DNA of 64,000 nt from Trebonia sp963785645 (GCA_963785645.1 CAWAWG010000018.1:265967-329966), one strand, 5' to 3'. Shown: positions 50,144 to 59,958, counted from the stretch's first letter. Notes: generated by a model not told the origin, from the sequence alone. Numbers and translations are program-made.

Positions 50144-51284
50144 GAGGCCGTGTGTCCCACCGCTGCGTAAAGGACGCTCGGCTGGACGGCGCCGATGTAG
50201 ACCTCGCCGCCGGTCATGAGCATCGAGACGAGGCTGGTGGTGACCAGGGTGCCGCTCCCCCAGCTGCCGCTGACCGGCTTGGCCGAGCCGAGCAGGGCGT
50301 TGATCAGTTCCTGGGAGGAGACGCCGACCCCCTTGTTGTTCGACTGGAAGGGCCGGTGCTCTGCTTGCCCGAGCTGGCCGAACTGGTCCCGAGTCCCTGC
50401 GCCAGATCCTTCTGCGGGAGCGCCGCCACGGTCAGCCAGCTGTTGCCGTAGGTGCCGAAGCCGCTGGTGTCCGGCTTAGTCCCGGTGCCGGACTTGGCCT
50501 GGCCCTGGTTCACGACGTCGACGGACGCGCCATGCGGCGGGGTGAAGGTGAAGTTAGACGGGGCGGGAGTGACCAACTGGAGCGCGGTGTAGCCAACCTG
50601 GAAGGCGGGTGAACTGGCGCCCTTCGCGTACAGCTGGACGCGCAGCGGGACGCCGTACTTGCCGTCGATCGCGATCACGACCTTGCCGACGAGCGAGCGG
50701 GAGTCCTTCGGGGCGAGGACGAGCTGGTAGGCCGGCTCGCCGGCCACCATCACATTGGCCTGGTCGGAGACCACCGTGGTCTTGCCGACCTTGGCGATCA
50801 CCTCGTTGGCGGCCTGCTGCGGGGTCAGCGGCGCCTGCGTGACCTGGGGCGCGGCCTGCTTGGCACTGCCCGCCGACGGGATGAACTCGGTCACCGAGTC
50901 GTCGGTCGAGTTCCAGAGCCACAGCTTCGAACCGTCGGCGATGACATCCGTCTCGGAAGAAGGCTGCGGTATCGACAGCCGGAAGTGCGTTGAGTCCTGG
51001 TAGTAGACCTTCATCGTGTGCGAACCGGTCAGCAGCGACGTCACGCTGGTCGGGTTTCCCGTCTGCGGGAGCTGAGGCAGGCCGAGCGAGGCCGTCTCCA
51101 CCACCGTGCCGGTCATCGGCGGCACCTTGGCGTCGGTGCTGACGCTGGCCAGGAGCTGCGCGGGAGTGCGGTTCGGCAGGTTCGGTGACGCTTGCGCGGC
51201 CGGAATCTGCAGTGCCGCGACCACCGCGGCGGTGACCGCGACGACGGTGCCTGGCACGGCCCAGCGGGCCTTCCTGTTGAGCAT
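50140..51284 (-). CDS. LolA-like (DUF2092-type) exported protein, frameshifted near the C terminus
   Basis: About 380 residues after correction. It has an N-terminal signal/anchor (ARWAVPGTVVAVTAAVVAALQIPAAQA). The LolA/LppX-like fold follows (TGTVVETASLGLP ... YYQDSTHFRLSIPQPSSETDVIADGSKLWLWNSTDDSVTEFIP ... GKVVIAIDGKYGVPLRVQLYAKGASSPAFQVGYTALQL). Near 50355 one base is missing; the end (FQSNNKGVGVSSQELINALL ... SVLYAAVGHTAS) reads in another frame and overlaps the ATPase start (ATGA). In actinobacteria this type is found with an ABC exporter and a two-component system, possibly for envelope lipid or lipoprotein handling. Confidence 0.8.
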
Positions 51285-51567
51285 GCTTCCTCACCCGTCC
51301 TTGGCTATCGCTTCCTCTACCATTCTTCTCTCGCTCGGGGTCGCTGTGATCACGCTGAGAGCCTTGGCGGGCTGCCGCGGAGAGCGCGGGGGAGGCTGCC
51401 GCCGGACGCGTCGGCGAGACCATGACAGTTGGGCGGCTGACGCCCACGCTGGGCGGACCATGACATTCTGCGGGCTGCCGCGGACATGCCGAGCCGTAAC
51501 ACTTGGGGCTGCGCTCGGCTCTCGGGGCCCTGGCATCTGCGGAAAGCTGAGGGTGGCTGAGGGAGCG

Positions 51568-52284
51568 ATGCGGGTTGTTGGTCTGGTAGGTGACACTGGA
51601 CCCGTGCGCGTGCTTGTGGTGGAGGATGAACGGCGGCTGGCCGCCGCGGTGAAGCGCGGTCTCGAGGCGTCGGGTTTCGCCGTTGATATCACGTTTGACG
51701 GGGTCAGCGGGCTGCACATGGCGCGTGAGGGCGGGTACGACGGCATCGTGCTCGACATCATGCTGCCGGGTCTTTCCGGTTACAAGGTCTGCGAGATGCT
51801 GCGGGCCGACGAGAACTGGGTGCCGGTGCTCTTCCTCTCGGCCAAGGACGGGGAGTACGACCAGGCCGACGGGCTGGACCTCGGCGCGGATGACTACCTC
51901 ACCAAGCCGTTCTCGTACGTGGTGCTCGCCGCGCGGCTGCGCGCGCTGCTGCGGCGCGGCACCGTGCCAAGGCCGGCCGTGCTGCGGGCCGGCGACCTTT
52001 CCCTCGACCCGGCGTCCCGGGTGGTGCGGCGCGGTTCGGAGTGCGTGGAACTGACTGCGCGGGAGTTTTCGCTGCTTGAGTACCTGATGCGGCGGTCCGG
52101 CGCCGTGGTGTCGAAGGCGGAGTTGCTGGCGCACGTCTGGGACGACCCGGATGTGATCGCGGACCTTAACGTTGTCGAGGTGTATGTCGGTTACCTGCGG
52201 CGCAAGATCGACGCGCCGTTCGGCCGGCGGTCGGTGCAGACGGTCCGCGGCGCCGGATACCTGCTGGCGGGCGACGGTGGCTGA
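51568..52284 (+). CDS. OmpR/PhoB family response regulator
   Basis: 238 residues from ATG 51568 (GAGGGAG upstream); GTG 51604 (VRVLVVEDERRLAAAVKRGLEASG) is the conserved beginning. The receiver domain has the phosphorylated Asp in YDGIVLDIMLPGLSG and Lys in YLTKPFS. The C-terminal winged helix ends VVEVYVGYLRRKIDAPFGRRSVQTVRGAGYLL. It overlaps the histidine kinase start and is divergent from the LolA-like/ABC operon, the likely target. Confidence 0.93.
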   Translation: MRVVGLVGDTGPVRVLVVEDERRLAAAVKRGLEASGFAVDITFDGVSGLHMAREGGYDGIVLDIMLPGLSGYKVCEMLRADENWVPVLFLSAKDGEYDQADGLDLGADDYLTKPFSYVVLAARLRALLRRGTVPRPAVLRAGDLSLDPASRVVRRGSECVELTAREFSLLEYLMRRSGAVVSKAELLAHVWDDPDVIADLNVVEVYVGYLRRKIDAPFGRRSVQTVRGAGYLLAGDGG

Positions 52285-53776
52285 GGTCGTGCGGTTCTGG
52301 CTGGGGCACGGGCTCGGGCCGGTCATCGTGCGGTGGTGGCGGCGGCGCGGACTGCGGGCACGGGTCACGCTCACCGCGGCCCTGGGCCTGATCGTCGCGT
52401 TCGTCGCGGCTGACCTGCTACTTTTCAACGCGCTCCGGGTGTCGCTGACCCGGTCGGTCGACGACTCGGCGCGGTCAGGCGCGGTCGAGGTCCAGGCACT
52501 GATCAACGCCGACCGGCTGCCTAACCCCGTGCCAGTCCCCACCGACATCACGATCCAGGTGCTCAACTCCTCAGGTGCCGTCACCAACGTGTCCTCCGAG
52601 GCAGACCGGCTTGTCCCGATCCTGTCCGTTGCCCAGGCCCAGGCGCTCGCGAACAGCGGCGGGGCGATCCTGGTGCACGGGGCGCCCCTTGACATGGCGC
52701 CGCTGCTGCGGGTCGTGGTGGTGCCCGCGGACGGCGGCCAGCTGGTGATCTCGGCCGTGCCGTTCAGCGAGGCGTCCGGGTCGCTGAGCGTGGTGGCGCG
52801 GGCACTGGTGATTTTCACGCCGGTGCTGTTCCTCGCGGTCACCGGGGCGATCTGGCTCGTGACCGGCTCCACGCTGCGTCCGATCGGCGCGCTGCGCCGG
52901 GGCGCGGCTCGGGTCACCACGACCGCAACGCCGTCCGACCTGCCCGTTCCCGAGGCGCGGGACGAAGTGCGCCTCCTTGCGCAGACCCTGAACGACATGC
53001 TCTCCCGGCTGGCGCGGGCGCAGCAGCGGCAGCGGGCCCTGGTCTCGGACACCGCGCACGAACTGCGGTCGCCGATCGCATCGATCCTGACCCAGCTTGA
53101 GGTGGCCCTCGATTTCCCCGATACCCAGGACTGGGAGACGACGGCCCGCGACGTGCACGCCGACGTGCTGCGGCTCGCCCGGCTCGCCGAGGACCTGCTG
53201 CTGCTCGCCCGCCTCGATGAGCAGGCAGGCCAGGCGGGGCCGACGGGCAAGGCGGGCGAGGCGGCACAGCGCCGCGGGGTGGTCGACTTGGCCGAGCTTA
53301 GCCGCTCGGTCGTTTCCCGCTACTGCGACGCCCGCGTCCCGGTGACGGCGGTCACGGTGCCGGAGACATCGGCGGGTGGCGACGGTGTCGTGGTCGCCGG
53401 CGACTGGGAGCGGCTCGACCGGCTCTTGGTGAACCTGCTGGACAACGCGGTGCGCTATGCCAAGTCCGCGGTGGTGGTATCGGTCAACGGGGACCACGCG
53501 TGGGGGGAGCTTGCGGTCGCCGACGACGGTCCCGGCATTCCCGCACCCGACCGGGAGCGCGCCTTCGGCCGGTTCGCCCGGCTGGATGACGCCCGCAGCC
53601 GGGACGGCGACGAGGCCGGCGGCGCGGGACTGGGCCTGGCCATCGTCCGCGCGACCGCCCAGGCCTATGGCGGCGCGGCCTTCCTGGCAGCAGCTCTCCC
53701 CACCGATTTCCCCCCGGCCGAGGGTCCCGCACCCGCTCCCGGCCTACGCGCGGTCGTCCGCCTGCCGCTGGCGTAG
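52277..53776 (+). CDS. Sensor histidine kinase
   Basis: 499 residues from GTG 52277, overlapping the response regulator stop by 8 bp. Two membrane helices (VTLTAALGLIVAFVAADLLLF and ARALVIFTPVLFLAVTGAIWLVTG) frame an extracytoplasmic domain of about 130 residues. HAMP, then the H box DTAHELRSPIASIL (His near 258), N box LLVNLLDNAVRYA, G1 VADDGPGIP and G2 GGAGLGLAIVRA. A classical HPK1-type kinase partner of the regulator just upstream. Confidence 0.94.
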   Translation: MAEVVRFWLGHGLGPVIVRWWRRRGLRARVTLTAALGLIVAFVAADLLLFNALRVSLTRSVDDSARSGAVEVQALINADRLPNPVPVPTDITIQVLNSSGAVTNVSSEADRLVPILSVAQAQALANSGGAILVHGAPLDMAPLLRVVVVPADGGQLVISAVPFSEASGSLSVVARALVIFTPVLFLAVTGAIWLVTGSTLRPIGALRRGAARVTTTATPSDLPVPEARDEVRLLAQTLNDMLSRLARAQQRQRALVSDTAHELRSPIASILTQLEVALDFPDTQDWETTARDVHADVLRLARLAEDLLLLARLDEQAGQAGPTGKAGEAAQRRGVVDLAELSRSVVSRYCDARVPVTAVTVPETSAGGDGVVVAGDWERLDRLLVNLLDNAVRYAKSAVVVSVNGDHAWGELAVADDGPGIPAPDRERAFGRFARLDDARSRDGDEAGGAGLGLAIVRATAQAYGGAAFLAAALPTDFPPAEGPAPAPGLRAVVRLPLA

Positions 53777-53794
53777 TTAGGCTCTATCCAAGCC

Positions 53795-54757
53795 TCACCA
53801 GTGCCCCACCGGGAGCAGCGCGGAGACCGCTACGACGGCGAACAGGATGGTCAGATAGGCGATGCTGAGGTGGAAAAGGCGCATCGGGAACGGCTTTTCC
53901 GCGCTGTCCGCGCGGACCTGGGCGTCGAGTCGGTGGGCCTCGATCAGGAACCAGGCACCGAGGCCGACGGCTGCGATTCCATAGAGCCAGCCCGCATACG
54001 GGGCCAGGGCCAGGGTCGCGGCGACCATCGCATAGGAGTACAGGACGATCTTGCGAGTCACCACGGCCGGGCTCGCCACCACCGGGAGCATCGGGACGTT
54101 CGCGCGGGCGTAGTCGTCCTTGAACTTCATCGCCAGGGCCCAGAAATGCGGGGGTGTCCACAGGAAGATCACCGCGAACAGCACGATCGCCGGTACGGAT
54201 ACCGTGCCCTTACCGCGGCCCAGCCGACGAGGACCGGGAAGCAGCCGGCGGCGCCGCCGATCACGATGTTGGACGGGGAACGGCGCTTGAGCAGCAGCGT
54301 GTAGACGAAGACGTAGAAGAGGATGGCGGCGTCCGCGAGCGACGCGGCGAGCCAGTTGGCTTCCAGGCCGAGCAGCAGCGTGGCCGCCGCGCCGAGCGCG
54401 ATGCCCCAGATCAGCGCCTCGGCGGGCTTGACCACGCCCTGCTTGTTGACCAGCGGGCGGCGGGACGGTGCGCTTCATCACCGCGTCGATGTCGCGGTCA
54501 ATGTAGCAGTTGATCGTGTTCGCGCTGCCGGCGGCGAAGGTGCCGCCGATCAGCGTGACGAGGACGAGCTTCAGCGACGGCAGGCCGTGCCGCGCCAGCA
54601 GCATCGTCGGGACCGTGGTGACGAGCAGGAGCTCGATGATCCGGGGCTTGGTCAGCGCGATGAGCGCGCCGGCCACCGCCCTGGGTGTGCGCCGGGCGAC
54701 CGGCTGGCCGGGTGCCCGGTCAGCCTGCGCCGCGAGCACAGCGGTGGGCGAGGTCAC
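53795..54757 (-). CDS. ctaB: Haem O synthase (protohaem IX farnesyltransferase), two apparent frameshifts
   Basis: About 320 residues after correction, from GTG 54757 (GGAGG upstream). First part: LIALTKPRIIELLLVTTVPTMLLARHGLPSLKLVL ... AGSANTINCYIDRDIDAVMKRT (the NxxxDxxxD prenyl site). A shift near 54470 leads to LVNKQGVVKPAEALIWGIALGAAATLLLG ... FYVFVYTLLLKRRSPSNIVIGGAAGCFPVLVGWAAV. Another near 54213 leads to IVLFAVIFLWTPPHFWALAMKFKDDYARANVPMLPV. UbiA-family membrane enzyme that adds a farnesyl chain to haem B for the oxidase encoded by the same operon. Confidence 0.87.
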   Translation of the reverse strand: MTSPTAVLAAQADRAPGQPVARRTPRAVAGALIALTKPRIIELLLVTTVPTMLLARHGLPSLKLVLVTLIGGTFAAGSANTINCYIDRDIDAVMKRTVPPPAGQQAGRGQARRGADLGHRARRGGHAAARPGSQLARRVARGRRHPLLRLRLHAAAQAPFPVQHRDRRRRRLLPGPRRLGRGKGTVSVPAIVLFAVIFLWTPPHFWALAMKFKDDYARANVPMLPVVASPAVVTRKIVLYSYAMVAATLALAPYAGWLYGIAAVGLGAWFLIEAHRLDAQVRADSAEKPFPMRLFHLSIAYLTILFAVVAVSALLPVGHW

Positions 54758-55115
54758 TAGTCCTCCGGCTCTCGAAGTGGCCCCTGGTGCTTCCGGGTCG
54801 GTTGTCGTCTCCGGGCCGACCGGTCGTCTCTCCCGCGCCCGCGGTCTCCGTCGTAACGTTCGCCGCCGGCGGGGCCGGGACGGGGCCGGGCTCCCTGGTG
54901 CCGAACGAGGCGAACGGAGCGGTCGTCAGGTACTTCAGCTTCGGCCCGGAGTGCTTCGCCCGGAACAGGTAGAACAGCGCGATCGTGACCACGATGAACG
55001 CGCCCATCGGGAGCGCGAACGTCATGATCGTCCCGCCGAAGTACATCGCGGGGCCGTCCGCCAGATGTGTGGCGGCAAGGTGTACGGCCGCTAGGTGCGT
55101 GGACACGGTTGTCAT
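54720..55115 (-). CDS. Small membrane subunit of the haem-copper oxidase operon (subunit IV-like)
   Basis: 131 residues as read. One clear membrane helix (MTFALPMGAFIVVTIALFYLFRA, about 31-53) is followed by GPKLKYLTTAPFASFG and a Pro/Thr-rich tail. Position between ctaE and ctaB suggests a small oxidase subunit. In another frame the tail would end at a TAG that shares its G with the ctaB GTG at 54757, so the tail here may also be frameshifted. The family is not certain. Confidence 0.6.
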   Translation of the reverse strand: MTTVSTHLAAVHLAATHLADGPAMYFGGTIMTFALPMGAFIVVTIALFYLFRAKHSGPKLKYLTTAPFASFGTREPGPVPAPPAANVTTETAGAGETTGRPGDDNRPGSTRGHFESRRTSDLAHRCARGAG

Positions 55116-55124
55116 TCCTCCAGC

Positions 55125-55792
55125 TCAGCGCACGTAGAACAGCAGCCAGAATATGAACGCGACGATGGCGAGGTAGTTCCACACGACGGTGAAAGCACTC
55201 AGTGCCGACTGGAACCGCTGCACCTCGTACGCCTGCGCATAGGTGGGCGGCTGTTCCACGAAGGAGATGGCCGGGATGTGCCGCGAGCGGGCGACCAGGA
55301 TCTCCAGCCATATCATCGCCGCCAGCCAGCATACGAGGGCCACCGGGTAGAACCCGACGAAGACGCTCGCGAAGCCGGACGCACCGGGCTGGAACGGCAG
55401 GACGAGCAGCTCGACGATCTGCAGCGCCACCGCCGCGAGTCCGAAGACCAGGGCGACGAGCGCCGCGATGAACCATCGCCCTTCCTGCCGCCCTTGATCC
55501 GCTGCAGGCCGACGGTCTGGATGACCGCGCTGAGCACGATCAGGCCGACGATCGCCTCGCCGTAGTGGGTCGACGGTACCGGTGTCGTGCTCGGCAGCCA
55601 CTTGCCGTGGCCGTTCGACGAGAACAAATAGAAGTACGCGAACGCGAACGCTCCGAACAGGAACGACAGCCCGCCGATGGCCAGCCTGCTGCCGGTCCAG
55701 GCGGCGTTGAGCGCGGCCTCGTGGTAGAAGGCCGCCTCCTCGGTGGCCCGGGTAGCGGCCTCGCTGCTGCCCGGGGCGGTGATGTCCGCCAT
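55125..55792 (-). CDS. ctaE: Cytochrome c oxidase subunit III, frameshifted
   Basis: About 222 residues after correction, from ATG 55792. Five helices are seen: RLAIGGLSFLFGAFAFAYFYLFS and GEAIVGLIVLSAVIQTVGLQR in the first frame, then after a one-base loss near 55485 WFIAALVALVFGLAAVALQIVELL, SVFVGFYPVALVCWLAAMIWLEILVA and TVVWNYLAIVAFIFWLLFYV. The five-helix form is normal for bacterial subunit III. It starts 7 bp after the ctaD stop. Confidence 0.8.
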
Positions 55793-55799
55793 TGCTTCC

Positions 55800-57822
55800 C
55801 TATTCCTCCGATCCGCTGCTCGCCGCTGCGCTGCCGACCACTACGCTGCTGACCAGCGGCGCCGTCAGCGCGCCGCCGATCACGCCGGCGGGCGGATGCA
55901 GGTCCGCCACGGGCAGCGCGTCCGGGTCGCCGTACTCGTACGGGCCTGCCAGGACCACCGGGATGTACTCGAAGTTGTCGGCCGGCGGCGGGCTCGGAGA
56001 CCTGCCATTCCAGGCCGCGGGCGTTCCACGGGTTCTGTGGTGCCCGCTTCCGCCAGATCACGGTGGACATCACGAAGTTGAATACGAAGACGCACAGCGA
56101 GCCGCCCAGGCAGAACGCGGAGATCGACACCCAGTCGTTCAGCGTCTGCAGGTTGGCGGCGTACTCGAAGACCCTTCTTGGCTGACCCAGCATGCCGGCC
56201 GCGAACAACGGCAGGAAGGTCGAGTTGAACGCGATGAACATCGTCCAGAAGTGGATCTTGCCGAGCCGCTCGTTCATGGTGACGCCCATGACCTTCGGCA
56301 GCCAGTAGTAGATGCCGCCGAAGAACGCGAAGATCAGGCCGCCCATGATCGTGTAGTGGAAGTGCGCCATCACGAAGAAGCTGCCGTGGGCGGTGGTGTC
56401 CGCGGGCACGTCGCTCAGGAACACGCCGCTGATGCCGCCGATCAGGAAGTTGATAAAGAACGCGATCGCGAACAGCATCGGGACCGTCAGCCGGATCTTC
56501 GCCTTCCAGAAGGTGCCAAGCGCCACCAGGAAGATGAAGCCGGTCGGGATCGAGATCAGCTCCGTGGTCAGCATGAACAGCGGCCGCATGTCCGGGTCCA
56601 TGCCGGAGTCGAACAGGTGGTGCTGCCAGACGAAGAACGACAGGATCGCGACGCCGAACATGCCGGCCGCGCCGATCTTGTAGCCGAACAGCGGCTTCCT
56701 GGTGAAGACCGGGATGATCTCCTGGACGATGCCGAATCCCGGCAGGGCCAGGATGTAGACCTCGGGATGGCCGAAGAACCAGAACAGGTCCTCGTACAGG
56801 TAACTCGATCCGCCGAGCTGGTCGACGAAGAACGCGGTCTGCGCCGTCCGGTCGGTGATGATCATGTACATGCCGCCGATCAGCACGGGGGCCGCCAGCA
56901 CGAACAGGAAGCCCGTGGTCAGCATCGACCACACGAACATCGGCAGCCGCGACCAGCGCATGCCCGGCGCGCGGTAGCAGATGATCGTGACGATCATGTT
57001 GAAGCCCGCCAGCGTGATCGAGATGCCCATCAGGCCGAACGCGACCGCGTACCCGTCCATGCCCTCGCCGGCCTGGATGGACAGCGGCGCGTAGCCGGTC
57101 CAGCCGGTCGGGAACCCGCCGTCGAGGAAGCTCGACAGCAGGATGACGTAGGCACAGGGCGTGAGCCAGAAGCTCAGCGCCTCGATGCGGGGGAACGCGA
57201 CCCGCTTGGAGCCGATCATGAGCGGCACCAGGTAGTTGCCGAACGGGCCGACGATGACCGAAGTCATCATCATCATCATCATTGTGCCGTGCTCGCCCAC
57301 CACCTGGAGGTACATGGTGGGCGACATGATGTGGTAGCTCGGCGAGAGCAGCTCGGTCCTGATCCCGATCGCCAGCAGGCCGCCGGTGAAGAAGTAGATC
57401 AGCATGCCGATCAGGTACTGCAGGCCCACGACCTTGTGGTCGAGCGTGAACCGGAAGTACTTGCTGATGCCGAGCCCGTTGCCAGAGTGCCCGTGGTTGG
57501 CGCTGTTGCCGTTGAGCGGCTTGCCGAGCATCATGCGGACCAGGTCGTTGAAGACGCCGAGCCCGACCAGCCAGCCGATGATCAGGAAGCCGTAGCCGAT
57601 GACGATCGCCAGGTCGTTGTCGTCCGACGCGCCGCCGCCCGTTGTCACGAAGCCCGGGGTCATGTAGTTGCCGAGCCAGTGGCCGAGGTAGTAGCCGATG
57701 ACCGCGCCGACGAGGGCGGTCAGGATGTTCGGGCGCAGCCACCAGGAACGCTCCTTCGCGGTGGCACCCGGCTCGCCGCCGCCGGGCGCCTGCGCGCTTT
57801 CCGGCTGGGTTTCGATAGCCAT
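55800..57822 (-). CDS. ctaD: Cytochrome c oxidase subunit I with N-terminal membrane extension, frameshifted near the end
   Basis: About 674 residues after correction. Two additional helices (NILTALVGAVIGYYLGHWLGNYM, AIVIGYGFLIIGWLVGLGVFN) precede the standard twelve-helix core. Metal and proton sites are intact: haem a ligand in VGEHGTMMMMM, FFGHPEVYILALPGFG (CuB His and cross-linked Tyr), WQHHLFDSGMD, and FFVMAHFHYTIMGG (haem ligands). This is an A-type oxidase. After GLEWQVSEP an extra C near 55991 shifts the frame; the corrected tail (PPADNFEYIPVVLAGPYEYG ... ASSGSEE) ends at 55800. Confidence 0.92.
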
Positions 57823-57841
57823 GGGGAACCTGGATCCTTTC

Positions 57842-58835
57842 CTACGGCTGTTCCGGGTCTGCGGGGTTGTAGTAACCGCCGCCCGCGCTGGTCAGGCCGA
57901 GGGCCGTGTTGACCGGGCCCACGTTGGCGATGACGGTCGGGTCGTAGGTGAGCGCGTACGGCGGCAGCATCTTGGTCACGCTCGCGAGCTTCACCGACTC
58001 GGACTTCGTCCACGCCATGAAGTTCGGAGTCGCTCAGCACCTCACCGGTGTCGTACATCGCGCCGTGCCAGATGCCGCACAGCTCGGCGCAGCGGACCTG
58101 GAAGTCGCCCACCGTGGTCGGCGTGGCGTACGCGACGTTGTTCACCCCGGGGTTGGCGTCGGCCTTCACGCCGAGCGTGTACGCCCAGAAGGAGTGGATG
58201 ACGTCGAGCGAGGTGACGTTGAACTGCACCGGCTGGTTGACCGGCAGCGCGAGCTGCGTCGTCTCGAAACCGCCGAACTGCGGGTAGCGGAACGTCCAGG
58301 CCCACTGCTGGCCGATCACCTGGACCTGGAGGATGTTGTTCGAGTTAGGCGACCAGGAGGTGGTGGACGCGGCCGGCGGCATGCCGTTGTTGAAGATCGG
58401 CTGCGGACCCTGGCCCGCGCCCGCGCCCGCGGGATTGATCAGCTCGACGGTGCCGTAGACCGCGAGCGCGAGGACGATGGCGGCGGTGCCGACGATCCAG
58501 GTCGCCTGGACCTTGACGTTGCCGTGCAGCGGCGCGGCATCGGTCTCGTCCCCCGGCTTCTGCCGCCAGAACGCGAGCGCCCAGCCGAAGTACAGCAGGA
58601 TCCCGATGATCACCGGGGTCGCTATCGTGCTCAGGACCGTGATGTCGGTCGCCTGGCTCGCGGCCTGTACCGAGGCACGCCCTGGGGGCATGTGCGGTCC
58701 CCAGACCAGGGCGACCAGCAGGCAGCCGACGATGCTCAGCAAGATCCACAGGGACAGCAGCCATACGGTGTCCCGGTCCCTGAGCCAGCTGGGCCGGACC
58801 GGGGCGCCCGCGGCGCTTGACGCGTCGACGGCCAT
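57842..58835 (-). CDS. ctaC: Cytochrome c oxidase subunit II (CuA), frameshifted near the C terminus
   Basis: About 330 residues after correction, from ATG 58835, which overlaps the upstream cupredoxin stop (TGATG). Two helices (VWLLSLWILLSIVGCLLVALVWG and STIATPVIIGILLYFGWALAF), with a possible third (ATWIVGTAAIVLALAVYGTVELI), lead to the cupredoxin domain. The CuA site is complete: DVIHSFWAY and C-AEL-C-GIW-H-GAM. Near 58023 an additional base shifts the frame; the corrected end is KSESVKLASVTKMLPPYALTYDP ... YYNPADPEQP. No cytochrome c domain is fused. Confidence 0.9.
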
Positions 58836-59563
58836 CAGGCCTGCACCTCCATCTGGCCCATCATGTAACCCGGCGTGCCCATCGGGCCGCCGTTGCCGTC
58901 CACGTAGCCGCCGCCGCACGGGACGAAGCACTGCCAGCGGTAGGTGCCGGGGGTGCTCGGCGTCTTGAAGGTGAACTTGACGACGGTGTGCGGTGAGTTC
59001 TGGGTCCCGTTGGCGGCCGTGCAGGGCGAGGTGCCGCACAGGTTGTTGTTCTCGCTCACCGTCGTCGGCGACGCGACCGGGACGTTGAGTCCCAGGCCCG
59101 GGATCGCGAAGGTGTGCTGCACCGAGCAGTTCGCCCACGAGTCAAAGGTCGAAATCGACTGGGAAGAAGACAGCGTCTTGCCGTTGTAGTACTGCACGTT
59201 CTCGACGTCGCCGACGGTCCCCGCGACCTTCCCCCACAGCGGGTTGCGGAGCGGAGTGCAGCCGTCGTAGCCGTAGATCGTCACGTTCACCGTGGTGTTC
59301 GCGGGCACCGCGAAATAGGTCGTGTGGTCAAACTGCTTAGTCGACGGGTTCTGAATGAAATAGCTAACCCAGTCGGGCTTATTGCTGACCGTCGTCTGCG
59401 GGGTGGTCATCATGGTGACGTTCACCTGACCGTCCTTCGCATACGCCGTGTAGTTCTCGGTCTGCGGCTGCGCGCCAATGATGTCGAACACGACCCACAG
59501 CACGCCCGCGACAACCGCCAGGAAGGCCACCACCAGGGTCGCCACCCGCGCCGGTAGGGACAC
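58835..59563 (-). CDS. Membrane-anchored cupredoxin-like protein at the head of the oxidase operon
   Basis: About 242 residues from GTG 59563 (GAGGTGG upstream; ATG 59587 is an alternative). One N-terminal helix (ATLVVAFLAVVAGVLWVVFDII) anchors an outside beta domain. Possible metal ligands are in NSPHTVVKF (His), QCFVPCGGGYVDGNGGPM (C-x3-C and Met) and two further cysteine pairs (GYDGC, NLCGTSPC). The C-x3-C...M pattern recalls CuA but lacks the H-x2-M element. It may be an accessory copper subunit, a copper donor for CuA or an electron entry protein. Confidence 0.65.
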   Translation of the reverse strand: MSLPARVATLVVAFLAVVAGVLWVVFDIIGAQPQTENYTAYAKDGQVNVTMMTTPQTTVSNKPDWVSYFIQNPSTKQFDHTTYFAVPANTTVNVTIYGYDGCTPLRNPLWGKVAGTVGDVENVQYYNGKTLSSSQSISTFDSWANCSVQHTFAIPGLGLNVPVASPTTVSENNNLCGTSPCTAANGTQNSPHTVVKFTFKTPSTPGTYRWQCFVPCGGGYVDGNGGPMGTPGYMMGQMEVQA

Positions 59564-59958
59564 CGGATCCACCTCGTTCCTGCACAACGCGCCAAGCGGT
59601 TGCGCACCAACTGTGCCAAGCTCACGGCATGCCCGCGTCCGAAGGTGATTAAGCGATTACGAGGACTGCTTAAATCATCTATTTCGCTGTTGAGTGCCGG
59701 TCGCGCAGACGGTTTGCCAACTTACGCCCCGATCGTGACGTCGCTATGACGCATCCGCAACACACAAACCACTCCATGACAAAATTGTCATGGGAGCGCC
59801 AGGCAACAACTGGCCATCGACACGACCCCCACCTGCACACTTACAATCGTTTGCGGCACGTTCGGGTAACAAGTCCGACTCGGGCACCATCGACCGGTTG
59901 ACCGCGGGAAAAGCCACAGACACCATCAAGTTGGAACGGGTTGAGCAGGCAGGTGAAC
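59564..59958. promoter_or_regulatory. Divergent control region of the oxidase operon
   Basis: 395 bp between the cupredoxin gene (minus) and the orphan response regulator (plus). It contains the inverted repeat TTAAGC-N13-GCTTAA (59649-59673), whose right half GACTGCTTAAA also occurs in the TetR repeat at 554-564, and the 20-bp palindrome at 59774-59793. No coding frame with family-like sequence is present. Confidence 0.5.
59774..59793. promoter_or_regulatory. 20-bp palindrome, candidate operator
   Basis: CCATGACAA-AA-TTGTCATGG has perfect 9-bp arms around two bases. It lies 165 bp before the response regulator start and 211 bp upstream of the cupredoxin gene. The tight symmetry suggests a dimeric repressor site and not a transcript hairpin. 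Confidence 0.5.

Noticed and set aside
55792..57912. Long plus-strand frame opposite ctaD
   Set aside because: Antisense of a clear cytochrome oxidase subunit I; His/Asp/Arg-rich composition typical of such shadows.
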